Shown: positions 1 through 9,122, counted from the first letter of the stretch. The stretch is 64,000 nucleotides of DNA from Duganella sp. Root336D2 (GCF_001425005.1 NZ_LMDB01000012.1:1062262-1126261), one strand, 5' to 3'. Notes: generated by a model not told the origin, from the letters alone. Numbers and translations are program-made.

Positions 1-1
1 C

Positions 2-592
2 GGCTGCTTTTTCAGTTACGCGCATGGCCAGCACGCATATATGAGCCACTTCAAGGACGACCTGGTCGATGCCCTGAAGTGCTATCTTGAGCCCCATTTC
101 GACAACGAGACCGAACTCTTTGTCGATAGCGAGCAGCTGGGCGGCGGGGACGATATCGAGCGCCGCCTCGCCCTGGCCATGTGCCAGAGCGCCACGATGA
201 TTGTGATCTACACCCCGAAGTACGAGGCGCACCCGTATACCCGGCGCGAATTCGCGGCCATGCAGATGATCGAGGCTGAGCGCAGTGGCTGGTACGAGCT
301 GCCCAGCCACCTGATCATTCCCGTCATCATGACCCGCCATCCACTGAACCTGCCGCGCCAGATCAGCGAGCCCGGCATGTATGTCGATTTTTCGCGCTAC
401 ACGCTGGCAACCGGGGACTTGAAGACCAACCCCGATTTCCTGCCCGATATCCGGCGCATCGTGGACCGCATCACGATGCATTACCACTGCGTGAAGGCGA
501 GCATCCCGCCCGGCCACGACTGCAGGCAGTTCGTGCTGCCGCCGGTACCGCCGGAATGGCGCCCGCCGGCCCCACCGCATTTCCCACGCTAG
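2..592 (+). CDS. TIR-domain protein, 5' end cut by window edge
   Basis: The reading frame is open to the left edge: bases 2-40 encode residues in frame before the first ATG at 41, and these (FFSYAHGQ) look like the first beta-strand and loop of a TIR domain, so the true start lies outside the window. An E in YTRREFAAM sits where TIR NADases carry the catalytic glutamate. The middle (SATMIVIYTPKY) fits the central strand. The C-terminal 15 residues are proline-rich. TIR domains either bind partners or cleave NAD+; which applies here cannot be told. The gene ends 22 bases before a KGGVGR-type ATPase, suggesting one transcription unit. Confidence 0.75.
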   Translation, partial: GCFFSYAHGQHAYMSHFKDDLVDALKCYLEPHFDNETELFVDSEQLGGGDDIERRLALAMCQSATMIVIYTPKYEAHPYTRREFAAMQMIEAERSGWYELPSHLIIPVIMTRHPLNLPRQISEPGMYVDFSRYTLATGDLKTNPDFLPDIRRIVDRITMHYHCVKASIPPGHDCRQFVLPPVPPEWRPPAPPHFPR

Positions 593-614
593 AAAAATCC
601 ACTGAGAGAGCGCC

Positions 615-1667
615 ATGGATCACCTACGCCTGCACCTGCCAGAGCTGCCCGCAGCCGGCGAAGTCACCACTTTCTACTCGTACAAAGGCGGCGCAGGCCG
701 CACCATGGCGCTGGCCAACCTTGGGCACATGCTGGCTTGCCGCCGTACGGCGCCGGTATTGCTGGTCGACTGGGACCTGGAAGCCCCCGGCCTGCATTAC
801 TACTTCCCCGGCGCCGCGCAGGCCGCGGGCGTGCTGGAGCTGTTCGAGGAATGCCGCGACCAGCTCCAGGAGCGCGCCGGCCGCTACGCCAGCGAGCAGG
901 CGCTGGCCGATGCGGTGGTCGACGCGCTCCGTTGGGAGCAGTACCTGGTCAGGGCATGCGATGACCGGCCACTCTGGCTGCTGCGCGCCGGGCGGTGCGA
1001 CGGCAGCCATGCGGAACGTGCGGCAATGCTGGACTGGCAAAGCCTGTTCGACGCATGCCCCGCGCTGTTCCGCACGTTTGCCGCGCGCCTGGCGCGCCAT
1101 TTCGGCCATGTGCTGGTCGACGCCCGCAGCGGGCGCGCCGACTGCGCGGCCATCTGCACCACGCTGCTGCCGACGCGGCTGGTGCTGGTGTTTGCGCCGA
1201 ACCGGCAGAACCTGGATGGCTTGCAGGACCTGGTGTCGCGCGCCACCGGCTACCGCAGCTGCCATGAGGACGAACAGCGGCCTTTGCTGGTCTACCCGCT
1301 GCCATCGCGCATCGATACTTCGAACGAGGGGCAATGCACGCTCTGGCGGCGCGGAGCGGATGGGGCGGGCGGCTACCAGCCCCTGTTCGAAGGCCTGCTG
1401 GGCCAGGCCTACGGCTTGCCCTGGCTGTCGCTGGAAGCCTATTTCGATGCGGTGCAACTGCCGCACTGCGCCAGCCTGGCTTGCGGCGAGCCGCTGCCGG
1501 CTTTGGCCCTGCAGCAAGGTTATTCAGCATTCATGCAATGGTTTTCCGAAGGGCTCTGCCCCTGGCAGCGCCTGCCCCAAGCCGCACCGGCCACCCTCAA
1601 CCACCACCATGCCTTGCCGCTCGAGCAGGAACGCACCGTCTACTGGCCAATGCCGGCGGCGATATAA
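615..1667 (+). CDS. KGGVGR-motif P-loop ATPase (ParA/MinD-like), partner of TIR gene
   Basis: A deviant Walker A, YSYKGGAGRT, lies at residues 21-30 and is followed by VLLVDWDLEAPGL (about 48-60), the switch region with aspartates typical of MinD/ParA/CpsD-like ATPases. The valine and serine/threonine pattern is that of the KGGVGR variant family, which often occurs next to TIR or FxsC-like proteins. The rest of the 350 residues shows no domain I recognise. The start ATG has a purine-rich GAGAG nine bases upstream. Role is inferred only: a nucleotide-driven sensor or scaffold working with the TIR protein in signalling or defence. Confidence 0.7.
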   Translation: MDHLRLHLPELPAAGEVTTFYSYKGGAGRTMALANLGHMLACRRTAPVLLVDWDLEAPGLHYYFPGAAQAAGVLELFEECRDQLQERAGRYASEQALADAVVDALRWEQYLVRACDDRPLWLLRAGRCDGSHAERAAMLDWQSLFDACPALFRTFAARLARHFGHVLVDARSGRADCAAICTTLLPTRLVLVFAPNRQNLDGLQDLVSRATGYRSCHEDEQRPLLVYPLPSRIDTSNEGQCTLWRRGADGAGGYQPLFEGLLGQAYGLPWLSLEAYFDAVQLPHCASLACGEPLPALALQQGYSAFMQWFSEGLCPWQRLPQAAPATLNHHHALPLEQERTVYWPMPAAI

Positions 1668-1721
1668 ATTTGTCTGCGCCGGCGCGCTGCGCCAGTCGTT
1701 GCTTCAGGTAAAATTCCCTGT

Positions 1722-2459
1722 ATGAGAATCCTTATCAGTAACGACGACGGCTACCTGGCGCCTGGCATCAATGCGCTGGCAGAAGCCCTGCAGCCTATTG
1801 CCGATATCGTGGTTGTGGCGCCCGACAGCAACCGCTCCGGCGCCTCCAATTCCCTGACGCTGGACCGTCCCTTGTCGGTGCACCAGGCGGCCAATGGTTT
1901 CTATTTTGTCAATGGAACGCCGACCGATTGCGTCCACGTGGCGCTGACCGGCTTGCTCGACCATGTGCCGGACCTGGTGGTGTCGGGCATTAACAACGGC
2001 CCCAATATGGGCGACGACACCCTGTACTCGGGCACCGTGGCCGCCGCCACCGAAGGCTACCTGTTCGGCGTGCCGGCCATGGCCTTTTCGCAGGGCTCCT
2101 ACGGCTGGGCCAATGTCGATGCCGCCGCCCGCGTGGCGCGCGACCTGGTGCAGCGCTACCTGGAATTGCTGGAGCGGCCCTACCTGCTGAACGTGAACAT
2201 CCCCAACCTGCCGTATGAGCAGCTGGGGGCACTGACGCCGACCCGCCTGGGCCGCCGCCACCAGGCCGAACCCGTGGTCAAGGCGCTCGACCCGCGCGGC
2301 CGCGAAATCTACTGGATCGGCCCGCCCGGCGCCTGCAAGGATGCCGGCGAGGGCACCGACTTCCATGCAGTTGCCAATGGCCGCGTGTCGCTGACGCCTT
2401 TGCAGATCGACCTGACCCATCGCCAACAACTCGATTCCCTGGCAAAGGCCATCGCATGA
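1722..2459 (+). CDS. surE: 5'/3'-nucleotidase SurE
   Basis: The N-terminus [15 protein letters not shown] carries the paired metal-binding aspartates (8 and 9) of SurE, and [18 protein letters not shown] is the second diagnostic block. At 245 residues it is full length for the family. SurE removes phosphate from nucleoside monophosphates and helps survival in stationary phase; it acts in the cytoplasm. It overlaps pcm by four bases (ATGA), and the order surE-pcm-nlpD-rpoS is a classic stress-survival arrangement. No clear promoter was seen in the 54 bases after the ATPase gene. Confidence 0.96.
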   Translation: MRILISNDDGYLAPGINALAEALQPIADIVVVAPDSNRSGASNSLTLDRPLSVHQAANGFYFVNGTPTDCVHVALTGLLDHVPDLVVSGINNGPNMGDDTLYSGTVAAATEGYLFGVPAMAFSQGSYGWANVDAAARVARDLVQRYLELLERPYLLNVNIPNLPYEQLGALTPTRLGRRHQAEPVVKALDPRGREIYWIGPPGACKDAGEGTDFHAVANGRVSLTPLQIDLTHRQQLDSLAKAIA

Positions 2460-3337
2460 GCGAAAAGACCCGCACTTTCCCGCTGCCCCTGTCATCCGTT
2501 ACCGACAAGAGCCCGGCGAAGAAGCCGGTCTACAACACCGTGGCCACGCCACAAACCGCAACCCAGAACGCCGCGCGCACGGCCGCTGCCAACGCCGGCG
2601 GCTGGCGCCCGCAGCCGGTTGCCTCGCCTTCGCGCGCTCATTCCTACGCCCAGGAGCGCGCCCAGGTGCAGCTTGGCTCGATGCCGGCGCCGCGCCAGAA
2701 TGCCCTGGTGTCGGACGGGGTGCGCCGCGCCATGGTGCAGCGGGTGGCCAAGCAGGGCGTCAGCGACCCGGTGGTGCTGGGCGCGCTCGACACCGTGCCG
2801 CGCCATATGTTCATGGACGAAGGCCTGGCGCCCCAGGCCTACATCGACGCATCGCTGCCGATCGGCCACCACCAGACCATCTCCCAGCCTTATATCGTGG
2901 CGCGCATGATCGAGGTGATGCGCGCCGGGCAGGATGTGCACCGCGTGCTGGAAATCGGCACCGGCTGCGGCTACCAGGCGGCGGTGCTGGCCTGCGTGGC
3001 GAAAGAGGTGTATTCGATCGAGCGTATCAAGTCCCTGCACGAACTGGCCAAGGCCAACTTGCGCCCGATGCGGGTGCCGAACCTGCGTTTGCACTACGGA
3101 GATGGTATGCTAGGCTTGCCGCAGGCGGCGCCTTTCGATGGCATCATCCTTGCCGCCGCCGGCCTGGAAGTGCCGCAGGCCTTGCTGGATCAACTGAATA
3201 TCGGCGGCCGCCTGGTCGCTCCGGTCGGGGCTCGCACCCAGCATCTCGAACTGGTGACCCGTGTCAGCAAGAACGAATGGGTGCGCCAGACGCTGGAAGA
3301 CTGCCATTTTGTGCCGCTGCGCCCTGGCACCGTTTAA
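2456..3337 (+). CDS. pcm: protein-L-isoaspartate O-methyltransferase
   Basis: Repairs isoaspartyl residues in aged proteins using S-adenosylmethionine. The SAM-binding block [16 protein letters not shown] is near residue 162, preceded by [15 protein letters not shown], the substrate and cofactor region of the family. The protein is 293 residues, about 75-85 longer than the Escherichia coli enzyme; the extra part is an N-terminal Ala/Pro/Thr-rich, apparently disordered extension before the conserved [13 protein letters not shown] start of the domain. The start overlaps the surE stop, so the extension is translated unless an internal start is used. Confidence 0.93.
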   Translation: MSEKTRTFPLPLSSVTDKSPAKKPVYNTVATPQTATQNAARTAAANAGGWRPQPVASPSRAHSYAQERAQVQLGSMPAPRQNALVSDGVRRAMVQRVAKQGVSDPVVLGALDTVPRHMFMDEGLAPQAYIDASLPIGHHQTISQPYIVARMIEVMRAGQDVHRVLEIGTGCGYQAAVLACVAKEVYSIERIKSLHELAKANLRPMRVPNLRLHYGDGMLGLPQAAPFDGIILAAAGLEVPQALLDQLNIGGRLVAPVGARTQHLELVTRVSKNEWVRQTLEDCHFVPLRPGTV

Positions 3338-3353
3338 CACACAGATCAATAGA

Positions 3354-4244
3354 ATGACGAAGAAATATTCCCTTTTCCTGATGGCCGCCTCGCTGGTCAT
3401 GCTGACCGCATGTGAAACCATGACGCAGCCGGCCCCGGTCGAGGATCGCTCGACGCCGCTGGCGCCGACGTCGCCGAAACCGGCCTCGGAGGAGCCAGCG
3501 AAAGACAAGGAAGGCTACTACACCGTCCACAAGGGCGACACCCTGATCCGCATCGCCTTCGACCGCGGCCTGAACTACCGCGACCTGGCGGCCTGGAACA
3601 ACCTGGCCAACCCGGACGATATCAAGGTCGACCAGGTATTGCGCCTGACGCAGCCGGAAGGGGTGCAAGTGGCCGCCGTGCCGACCCCGCCGCAGATCGA
3701 GAAAACCCCGCCGCCGCCGCGCAAGTCGGCGCCGAAGGGGGAGAAGCGTCCATATTCCGATGCCGCGGTGGCGGATTTGCAGAAAACCGACGAGCGCCCG
3801 GAAAAACCGGCCCAGGTGGCCAGCGCGGCGCCGGTCCCGGTGCCGGCTGTGGCGGCGGCAGTCAGCGCGGAAGACCGCGACCTGTCGTGGACCTGGCCTT
3901 CCGATGGCCGCGTGGTGGCCCAGTTTGATGAAGGCAAGAACAAGGGTATCGACATTGCCGGCCGCTCCGGGCAACAAGTGTTGGCAGCCGAACGAGGAAA
4001 AGTGATGTATGCCGGTAGCGGCATCCGCGGATATGGTAATCTCGTCATTGTGAAGCACAGTAACAGCCTGTTGTCGGCCTATGCCCATAACCGCTCCATC
4101 CTGGTGAAGGAGGGGCAGGAAGTGCGCAGGGGCCAGGCAATTGCTGAAATGGGGGACTCCGATACCGACACGGTCAAGCTGCACTTTGAGATAAGGCAGC
4201 AGGGCAAGCCGGTGGATCCATCGAAATTCCTGCCTAACCGCTAG
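3354..4244 (+). CDS. nlpD: NlpD-like LysM/M23 lipoprotein (amidase activator)
   Basis: The start at 3354 gives a lipoprotein signal with lipobox LTAC (Cys20); an upstream in-frame start would hide it and overlap pcm. A LysM domain (YYTVHKGDTLIRIAF onward) binds peptidoglycan. The C-terminal half is an M23/LytM fold ending in KLHFEIRQQGKPVDP. The usual His-x3-Asp zinc site is degenerate (KGIDIAG has no His), as in Escherichia coli NlpD, so it probably activates an amidase rather than cutting peptidoglycan. A Pro-rich linker joins the domains. In relatives, rpoS promoters lie within nlpD. Confidence 0.93.
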   Translation: MTKKYSLFLMAASLVMLTACETMTQPAPVEDRSTPLAPTSPKPASEEPAKDKEGYYTVHKGDTLIRIAFDRGLNYRDLAAWNNLANPDDIKVDQVLRLTQPEGVQVAAVPTPPQIEKTPPPPRKSAPKGEKRPYSDAAVADLQKTDERPEKPAQVASAAPVPVPAVAAAVSAEDRDLSWTWPSDGRVVAQFDEGKNKGIDIAGRSGQQVLAAERGKVMYAGSGIRGYGNLVIVKHSNSLLSAYAHNRSILVKEGQEVRRGQAIAEMGDSDTDTVKLHFEIRQQGKPVDPSKFLPNR

Positions 4245-4254
4245 ATAAGCACCC

Positions 4255-5268
4255 ATGACACGCTCGCCGAATGACCAACTGGAAGACGACTCGATTCCTG
4301 AGGAATTCCCGGACGAGCCGGTCGATGAAGTAGCCATCGATTCCATGGAGTCGGACGGCGAGGTTGCGGTGGAGGGCAGCAGTGCCGTCATCGAAACCGT
4401 CGACGAGCTGAAAAAAGTGCTGGCGGCGGAGCTCTCCACCGACACCACCCAGCACTACCTGAACCAGATCGGCACCCGTCCCTTGCTGACGGCGCCGCAG
4501 GAAGTGCATTTCGCGACTTTGGCCAAGCAGGGCGATTTCTCCGCGCGCCAGACCATGATCGAGCATAACCTGCGGCTGGTGGTGTCGATCGCCAAGCACT
4601 ACATCAACCGCGGCGTGGTCCTGCTCGACATGATCGAGGAGGGCAATATCGGCCTGATGCGCGCCATCGACAAGTTCGAACCGGAGCGCGGTTTCCGCTT
4701 TTCCACCTATGCCACCTGGTGGATCCGCCAGAGCATCGAGCGCGCCATCATGAACCAGGCGCGCACGGTGCGCCTGCCGGTGCATATGGTGCGTGAACTG
4801 AACCAGATCCTGCGCGGGAAGTACCACCTGGAGGCGCAGCACCACAATGGCAAGGACGCCACGGCGGAGGACATCGCCGACCTGGTGGGGCGGCCGGTGG
4901 AGGAGGTGCAGGACATCCTGGCCTTATCCGAGCATGCCACCTCGCTCGATGCGCCGCTGGATAACGATCCCCAGTCTTCATTGATGGACATGCTGCCGGG
5001 CGATTCCGAGGATGCGCCCGATGCGCGCGCCGAGCACCACGAAATGACGGTGCTGGTGCGCGACTGGCTGACCAAGCTGCCGGACAAGCAGCGCATCGTC
5101 ATCATGCGCCGCTTCGGGCTGGATAACGACGATCCCGCCACCCTGGAGACCCTGGCCGAGGAAATGGGCGTGACGCGCGAGCGGGTGCGCCAGATCCAGC
5201 AGGAGGCGCTGGTCAAGCTGAAGCGGGCCATGGCGGCGCGCGGCGTGGTCCGCGATTCGCTGCTTTAA
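4255..5268 (+). CDS. rpoS: RNA polymerase sigma factor RpoS
   Basis: Stationary-phase and general stress sigma factor. Region 1.2 ([20 protein letters not shown]), region 2 ([33 protein letters not shown]) and the region 4 helix-turn-helix ([17 protein letters not shown]) are all intact. The 337-residue length is normal. The first 55 residues are acidic. It lies ten bases after nlpD, the usual arrangement. No terminator with a T-run was seen between it and rlmD. Confidence 0.97.
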   Translation: MTRSPNDQLEDDSIPEEFPDEPVDEVAIDSMESDGEVAVEGSSAVIETVDELKKVLAAELSTDTTQHYLNQIGTRPLLTAPQEVHFATLAKQGDFSARQTMIEHNLRLVVSIAKHYINRGVVLLDMIEEGNIGLMRAIDKFEPERGFRFSTYATWWIRQSIERAIMNQARTVRLPVHMVRELNQILRGKYHLEAQHHNGKDATAEDIADLVGRPVEEVQDILALSEHATSLDAPLDNDPQSSLMDMLPGDSEDAPDARAEHHEMTVLVRDWLTKLPDKQRIVIMRRFGLDNDDPATLETLAEEMGVTRERVRQIQQEALVKLKRAMAARGVVRDSLL

Positions 5269-5282
5269 GAGGCAGCTTCTCT

Positions 5283-5290
5283 GCTATCAT
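5283..5290 (+). promoter_or_regulatory. extended -10 promoter candidate for rlmD
   Basis: TGC-TATCAT lies 45 bases before the rlmD ATG, just after the rpoS stop. It matches the extended -10 pattern seen at other places in the window. No good -35 hexamer accompanies it. Confidence 0.4.
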
Positions 5291-5335
5291 AGCGGGCTTT
5301 GGGCGCGCAACGCGCCGGCTGCAACCTTAACCGCT

Positions 5336-6676
5336 ATGCAAGACACTATCGTCGAAATCAAATCCCTGGACATGGATGCCCGTGGCGTTGGCCACATCGA
5401 GAACGAAGACGGCTCGCCGGGCAAGGTCGTTTTCATCGAAGGCGCGCTGCCGGGTGAAAAAGTCAGCTTCGAACTGCAGAAGAAGAAGAAGAACTGGGAG
5501 CAGGGCCGCATGACGGCGCTGCACAAGGAATCGTCGATGCGCGTCAAGCCGAAGTGCGAGCACTTCGAGATCTGCGGCGGCTGCTCCATGCAGCACCTGG
5601 AAGCTTCGGCCCAGGTGGCGATCAAGCAGCGCGTGCTGGAAGACAACCTGTGGCACCTGTCCAAGGTCAAGTCCGACACCATGATGCGCCCGATGTACGG
5701 CCCGACCTGGGGCTACCGCTATCGCGCGCGCCTGTCCTCGCGCTATGTGGCCAAGAAGGGCACGGTGCTGGTCGGCTTCCATGAAAAGAAATCGGTGTTC
5801 GTGGCCGATATCCAAAGCTGCCAGATCCTGCCCAAGCACGTGTCGGACATGCTGATGCCGCTGCGCGCCCTGATCCACTCGCTGAGCATCTTCGACAAGG
5901 TGCCGCAGCTCGAACTGGCCGTCGGCGAAGACAATACCGTGCTGGTGATGCGCAATATGGGGCCGCTGGGCGCGGGCGACGAAGACAAGCTGAAGGCTTT
6001 CGCCGACGAGTACAAGATCCAGTGGTGGCTGCAGCCTAAAGGCCCGGACACCGCCTATCCGTTCTACCCGGCCGGCAAGGAGCTGTATTACACGCTGCCG
6101 GAATTCGGCGTCAAGATGCCCTTCAAGCCGACCGACTTCACCCAGGTGAACCATCACATCAACCGCGTGCTGGTGCACAAGGCGCTGCGCCTGCTGGACG
6201 CGCAGAAGGAAGAGCGCGTGGCCGACCTGTTCTGCGGCCTGGGCAACTTCACGCTGCCGCTGGCGACCCAGGCGCGCGAGGTGGTGGGAATTGAAGGCTC
6301 GACCGCGCTGACCGAGCGCGCGCTGGCCAATGCCAAAGTCAATGGCGTCGACGGCCACACCACCTTCCAGTGCCGCAACCTGTTCGAAATCACCAAAGAC
6401 GACCTGCTCGCCCTCGGCAAGTTCGACCGCATGCTGATCGACCCGCCGCGCGATGGCGCCATGGCCTTGTCGCTGGCGCTGGCCGAGCTGAAGGAAAGCA
6501 ATCCGGACATGCTGCCAAAGCGCATCGTCTACGTTTCCTGCTCGCCATCGACCCTGGCGCGCGATGCCGGCGTGCTGGTGCACCGTGCCGGCTACCGCAT
6601 GTCACAGGCCGGCGTGATGAACATGTTCCCGCATACCTCCCACGTGGAGTCGATGGCGGTGTTCGACCTGGCCTAA
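5336..6676 (+). CDS. rlmD: 23S rRNA (uracil-1939-C5)-methyltransferase RlmD
   Basis: TrmA/RumA-family enzyme. An N-terminal TRAM-like segment is followed by the iron-sulphur cysteines C74, C80, C83 (KCEHFEICGGC) and C162 (QSCQIL). The SAM region is VADLFCGLGNFTLPLA, and the catalytic cysteine motif is YVSCSPSTLARDAGVL near the C-terminus. At 446 residues it is full length. It uses SAM to methylate U1939 of 23S rRNA. It stands alone between rpoS and a minus-strand gene, six bases from the stop of the convergent esterase gene. Confidence 0.94.
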   Translation: MQDTIVEIKSLDMDARGVGHIENEDGSPGKVVFIEGALPGEKVSFELQKKKKNWEQGRMTALHKESSMRVKPKCEHFEICGGCSMQHLEASAQVAIKQRVLEDNLWHLSKVKSDTMMRPMYGPTWGYRYRARLSSRYVAKKGTVLVGFHEKKSVFVADIQSCQILPKHVSDMLMPLRALIHSLSIFDKVPQLELAVGEDNTVLVMRNMGPLGAGDEDKLKAFADEYKIQWWLQPKGPDTAYPFYPAGKELYYTLPEFGVKMPFKPTDFTQVNHHINRVLVHKALRLLDAQKEERVADLFCGLGNFTLPLATQAREVVGIEGSTALTERALANAKVNGVDGHTTFQCRNLFEITKDDLLALGKFDRMLIDPPRDGAMALSLALAELKESNPDMLPKRIVYVSCSPSTLARDAGVLVHRAGYRMSQAGVMNMFPHTSHVESMAVFDLA

Positions 6677-6682
6677 GCCGGT

Positions 6683-7642
6683 CTACGGGCGGCGCTTGTC
6701 GCGGAAGAAGCGCCATGCTTCTTCCGCCGATTCAAAATCGGCGTTCTGCGCGCCCAGCAGGAAACCGGCATACCACTGCAAGCGGTGCTGGATGCTGGGT
6801 TCCGTGTGCCCGCCATTGGCAACTTTGAAAAACTCCACCTGCAAGCCGCGCGCATCGCTGCCCCATACATAGTGGTGGGCGGTGGTGTCGCCCGATTCCT
6901 TGCGATGGGAAAGGGTGCTGTCCTGCGTTGCCGCATCCGGCAACTGGTCCAGCTTGCGCCATAGTGCCAGCGTTTGCTCCACGGGAAGCGCGGTGCCGCG
7001 CCCGCGCAGCAGCATGCCCCCGATTTCGCCGCCGCCGTACGGCACGATCTTGTCGGCCGTACCGTGGATGACCATCACCGGCAAGGGCGTGCCGGGAGGG
7101 GCGCACAGGCTGTTGGCGGGCCACACCGCGGCCATGGCGGCAATGCCGGCCAGGCGCGGGCCCAGTTCCACGCCCAGGCGGTAAGTCATGCCGCCGCCAT
7201 TGGACATGCCCATCACGTAGATGCGCGACGGGTCGGCGTTGTGTTCGGCAATCGCCTTGTCGACCAGCGCGGCGATGAAGCCGACATCGTCGGTTTTAGG
7301 GCTGGTGCTGGCATCGGCGCGGCAGTCGTTCCAGCCGGATTTGTTGTCGCTGCCCTTGGCGCCATCCGGCGCGATGACCAGGACTTGCTCGCGGTCGGCG
7401 ATCGCCAGCCATTGCTGCATCGGCACGCGCAGGCGTTCGCGGCCAAATACCAGGCTGGCCGAGCCGGCGTGCCCATGCAGCACCAGCACCAGCGGACGCT
7501 TGCCTGCTGCCGGCTGCTGCGGCTCCGCCAGCAGGTAGTGGCGGGCGCCCTCGGGGCGCTGGATGTCGGAGGCGGTGATGGTCGCCGCGTGCAGGGCGCA
7601 CGGCAGCAGGGCGGTGAAGGCGGCTAAAGGCAGGGTTTTCAT
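6683..7642 (-). CDS. secreted PHB-depolymerase/feruloyl-esterase-like alpha/beta hydrolase
   Basis: The chosen ATG at 7642 gives a clean Sec signal peptide (MKTLPLAAFTALLPCALHA); upstream in-frame sequence runs through a terminator. The protein has the oxyanion-hole segment VLVLHGHAG and the nucleophile elbow GMSNGG, plus late Asp (HGTADKIVPY) and His (NGGHTEP) candidates, the layout of the LpqC/PHB depolymerase family. It is predicted to be periplasmic or secreted and to hydrolyse polyester or plant ester bonds; the substrate is not fixed by sequence. It converges on rlmD and follows yccA on the same strand. Confidence 0.85.
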   Translation of the reverse strand: MKTLPLAAFTALLPCALHAATITASDIQRPEGARHYLLAEPQQPAAGKRPLVLVLHGHAGSASLVFGRERLRVPMQQWLAIADREQVLVIAPDGAKGSDNKSGWNDCRADASTSPKTDDVGFIAALVDKAIAEHNADPSRIYVMGMSNGGGMTYRLGVELGPRLAGIAAMAAVWPANSLCAPPGTPLPVMVIHGTADKIVPYGGGEIGGMLLRGRGTALPVEQTLALWRKLDQLPDAATQDSTLSHRKESGDTTAHHYVWGSDARGLQVEFFKVANGGHTEPSIQHRLQWYAGFLLGAQNADFESAEEAWRFFRDKRRP

Positions 7643-7682
7643 GAGTTTATGATAACACCGTGCCACAAGCGGTCGGGCAAAG

Positions 7683-7711
7683 AAAAAGCCGGCACCAGGG
7701 CCGGCCTTTTT
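7683..7711 (-). terminator. rho-independent terminator after the yccA-like gene
   Basis: GCCGGC, a six-base loop and GCCGGC, flanked by A5 on the left and T5 on the right. Read on the minus strand it follows the BI-1 gene stop at 7729 and ends in a T-run, separating it from the esterase gene. Confidence 0.7.
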
Positions 7712-7728
7712 GTTGGTGCGGGATGCGC

Positions 7729-8412
7729 TTATTCGCGGTCGCCGGCCAGGCCCAGCAGGTTCAGCAGGCTGGTGAAGATGTTGTACACGTCCAGGTACAG
7801 GGCCAGGGTGGCGGAGACGTAGTTGGTCTCGCCGCCGTTGACGATGCGCTGCACGTCGAACAGGATGTAAGCCGAGAAGACGGCAATCACCAGCACCGAG
7901 ATCACGATCGACAGTGCGCTCATGCCCAGGAAGATGTTGGCAACCGACGCCAGCATCAGCACGATCACGCCGGCGAACAGCCATTTGCCCATCATCGAGA
8001 AATCGCGCTTGGTCACGGTGGCGTAGCTGGCCAGTGCGGCAAAGATCGCGCCGGTACCGCCAAAGGCCGTCATGATCAGGGTCGGGCCGTTGGAATAGCC
8101 GAGGGTGCGGCTGAGCAGCGGGGTCAGCATCAGGCCCATGAAGAAGGTGAAGCCCAGCAGCAGGGCAACGCCCACGCCGGAATCCTTGTTCTTTTCAATG
8201 GCCCAGAAGAAGCCGAAGGCGATTGCCATGAACACGATGAAGCCGATGAAGCCGCGTGGAATCGGTATGTTGAAGAACAGGCCGGCGGCGGCGCCCAGCA
8301 CGGTCGGGATCATCGACAGGGCCAGCAGCCAGTAGGTGTTGCGCAGCACGCGGTTGCGGATCAGCGCATTGTCGGTGGCGACAGAGCTACCAAAATGATG
8401 TACGTTTTGCAT
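7729..8412 (-). CDS. Bax inhibitor-1 / YccA family membrane protein
   Basis: 227 residues with about seven hydrophobic segments, conserved starts such as TYWLLALSMIPTVLGA and the C-terminal ILFDVQRIVNGGETNYVSATLALYLDVYNIF block that holds the paired aspartates of BI-1 proteins. Bacterial members (YccA, YbhL) are inner-membrane proteins; YccA modulates FtsH, and others are pH-sensitive ion leak channels. The FtsH regulators hflK and hflC lie 12 kb away, but no direct link is shown by sequence. Confidence 0.9.
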   Translation of the reverse strand: MQNVHHFGSSVATDNALIRNRVLRNTYWLLALSMIPTVLGAAAGLFFNIPIPRGFIGFIVFMAIAFGFFWAIEKNKDSGVGVALLLGFTFFMGLMLTPLLSRTLGYSNGPTLIMTAFGGTGAIFAALASYATVTKRDFSMMGKWLFAGVIVLMLASVANIFLGMSALSIVISVLVIAVFSAYILFDVQRIVNGGETNYVSATLALYLDVYNIFTSLLNLLGLAGDRE

Positions 8413-8422
8413 ATTTAAATGC

Positions 8423-8445
8423 CTCCTTTACCAAAAAGCATAGCA
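8423..8445 (-). promoter_or_regulatory. extended -10 and strong ribosome binding site for the yccA-like gene
   Basis: On the minus strand TGC-TATGCT (8437-8445) is followed by TAAAGGAGG, an almost perfect Shine-Dalgarno nine bases before the ATG at 8412. The short leader implies translation from a transcript starting near 8430. The -10 call is tentative; the ribosome binding site is clear. Confidence 0.5.
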
Positions 8446-8462
8446 TGCCGCTGACCAGATGG

Positions 8463-8508
8463 GGGCTTCCTGGCTTAGGAAATACTTAAAAACGCTTAGG
8501 GGAAGCCC
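8463..8508. repeat. inverted repeat in the yccA/ndk divergent intergenic region
   Basis: Arms GGGCTTCC (8463-8470) and GGAAGCCC (8501-8508) are exact reverse complements separated by 30 bases. Within the spacer a GCTTAGG heptamer occurs in both halves. It could be a regulatory dyad for either divergent gene. Confidence 0.4.
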
Positions 8509-8533
8509 TTATATATGCCCTGGAAGTGTTTCC

Positions 8534-8563
8534 TTGGGCATAGAGAATGAACTATGTTAAAAT
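8534..8563 (+). promoter_or_regulatory. sigma-70 promoter candidate for ndk
   Basis: TTGGGC at 8534-8539 and TG-T-TAAAAT with the hexamer at 8558-8563, spaced 18 bases, lie about 65 bases before the ndk ATG. A ribosome binding site TTGGAG lies at 8612-8617. Confidence 0.55.
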
Positions 8564-8626
8564 CTAGGGTTGATCGAGAATCTAATTTCTTCTTTTAAAC
8601 CTTTCTTTTTATTGGAGTTTTTCATA

Positions 8627-9052
8627 ATGGCAATCGAACGCACCCTGTCGATCATCAAACCTGACGCAGTAGCCAAGAACGTGATCGGCCAGATCTACAG
8701 CCGTTTCGAAGGCGCAGGCCTGAAAGTGATCGCTGCCCGTATGGCTCAACTGTCGCGCGCTGAAGCAGAAGGCTTCTACGCTGTGCACCGCGAGCGTCCT
8801 TTCTTCAAGGACCTGGTTGACTTCATGGTTTCCGGTCCTGTCATGATCCAGGTTCTGGAAGGCGAAGGCGCAATCCTGAAGAACCGCGACCTGATGGGCG
8901 CTACCGATCCGAAGAAGGCAGAAAAAGGCACCATCCGTGCTGATTTCGCTGATTCGATCGATGCCAACGCTGTTCACGGCTCCGACGCTGCTGAAACCGC
9001 TGCCGTGGAAATCGCCTACTACTTCCCAGCACTGAACGTCTACTCCCGTTAA
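8627..9052 (+). CDS. ndk: nucleoside diphosphate kinase
   Basis: Transfers the gamma phosphate between nucleoside tri- and diphosphates. [15 protein letters not shown] is the conserved N-terminus and NAVHGSDA contains the phosphorylated active-site His. The 141-residue length from ATG 8627 matches the family; the longer upstream frame has no homology and ignores the TTGGAG site. The gene has its own promoter and a strong terminator. Its codons favour a small set of highly expressed codons more than its neighbours. Confidence 0.98.
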   Translation: MAIERTLSIIKPDAVAKNVIGQIYSRFEGAGLKVIAARMAQLSRAEAEGFYAVHRERPFFKDLVDFMVSGPVMIQVLEGEGAILKNRDLMGATDPKKAEKGTIRADFADSIDANAVHGSDAAETAAVEIAYYFPALNVYSR

Positions 9053-9085
9053 TCTTACGGAAAAGTAGTAAAGTAGTATTGCGCC

Positions 9086-9122
9086 TTGCCCCGGGTCTTC
9101 GGTCCGGGGCAAAGCCGTTTTT
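9086..9122 (+). terminator. rho-independent terminator after ndk
   Basis: TTGCCCCGG and CCGGGGCAA form a nine-base stem around GTCTTCGGT, followed by AGCCG and T5. Confidence 0.85.

Noticed and set aside
556..1725. Overlapping plus-strand frame of 389 codons across the ATPase gene
   Set aside because: The overlapping frame at 615-1667 has the P-loop and switch motifs; this one is Arg/Cys-rich shadow sequence.
7643..7984. N-terminal extension of the minus-strand esterase
   Set aside because: It would run through a terminator and the yccA-like gene; the start at 7642 gives a normal signal peptide.
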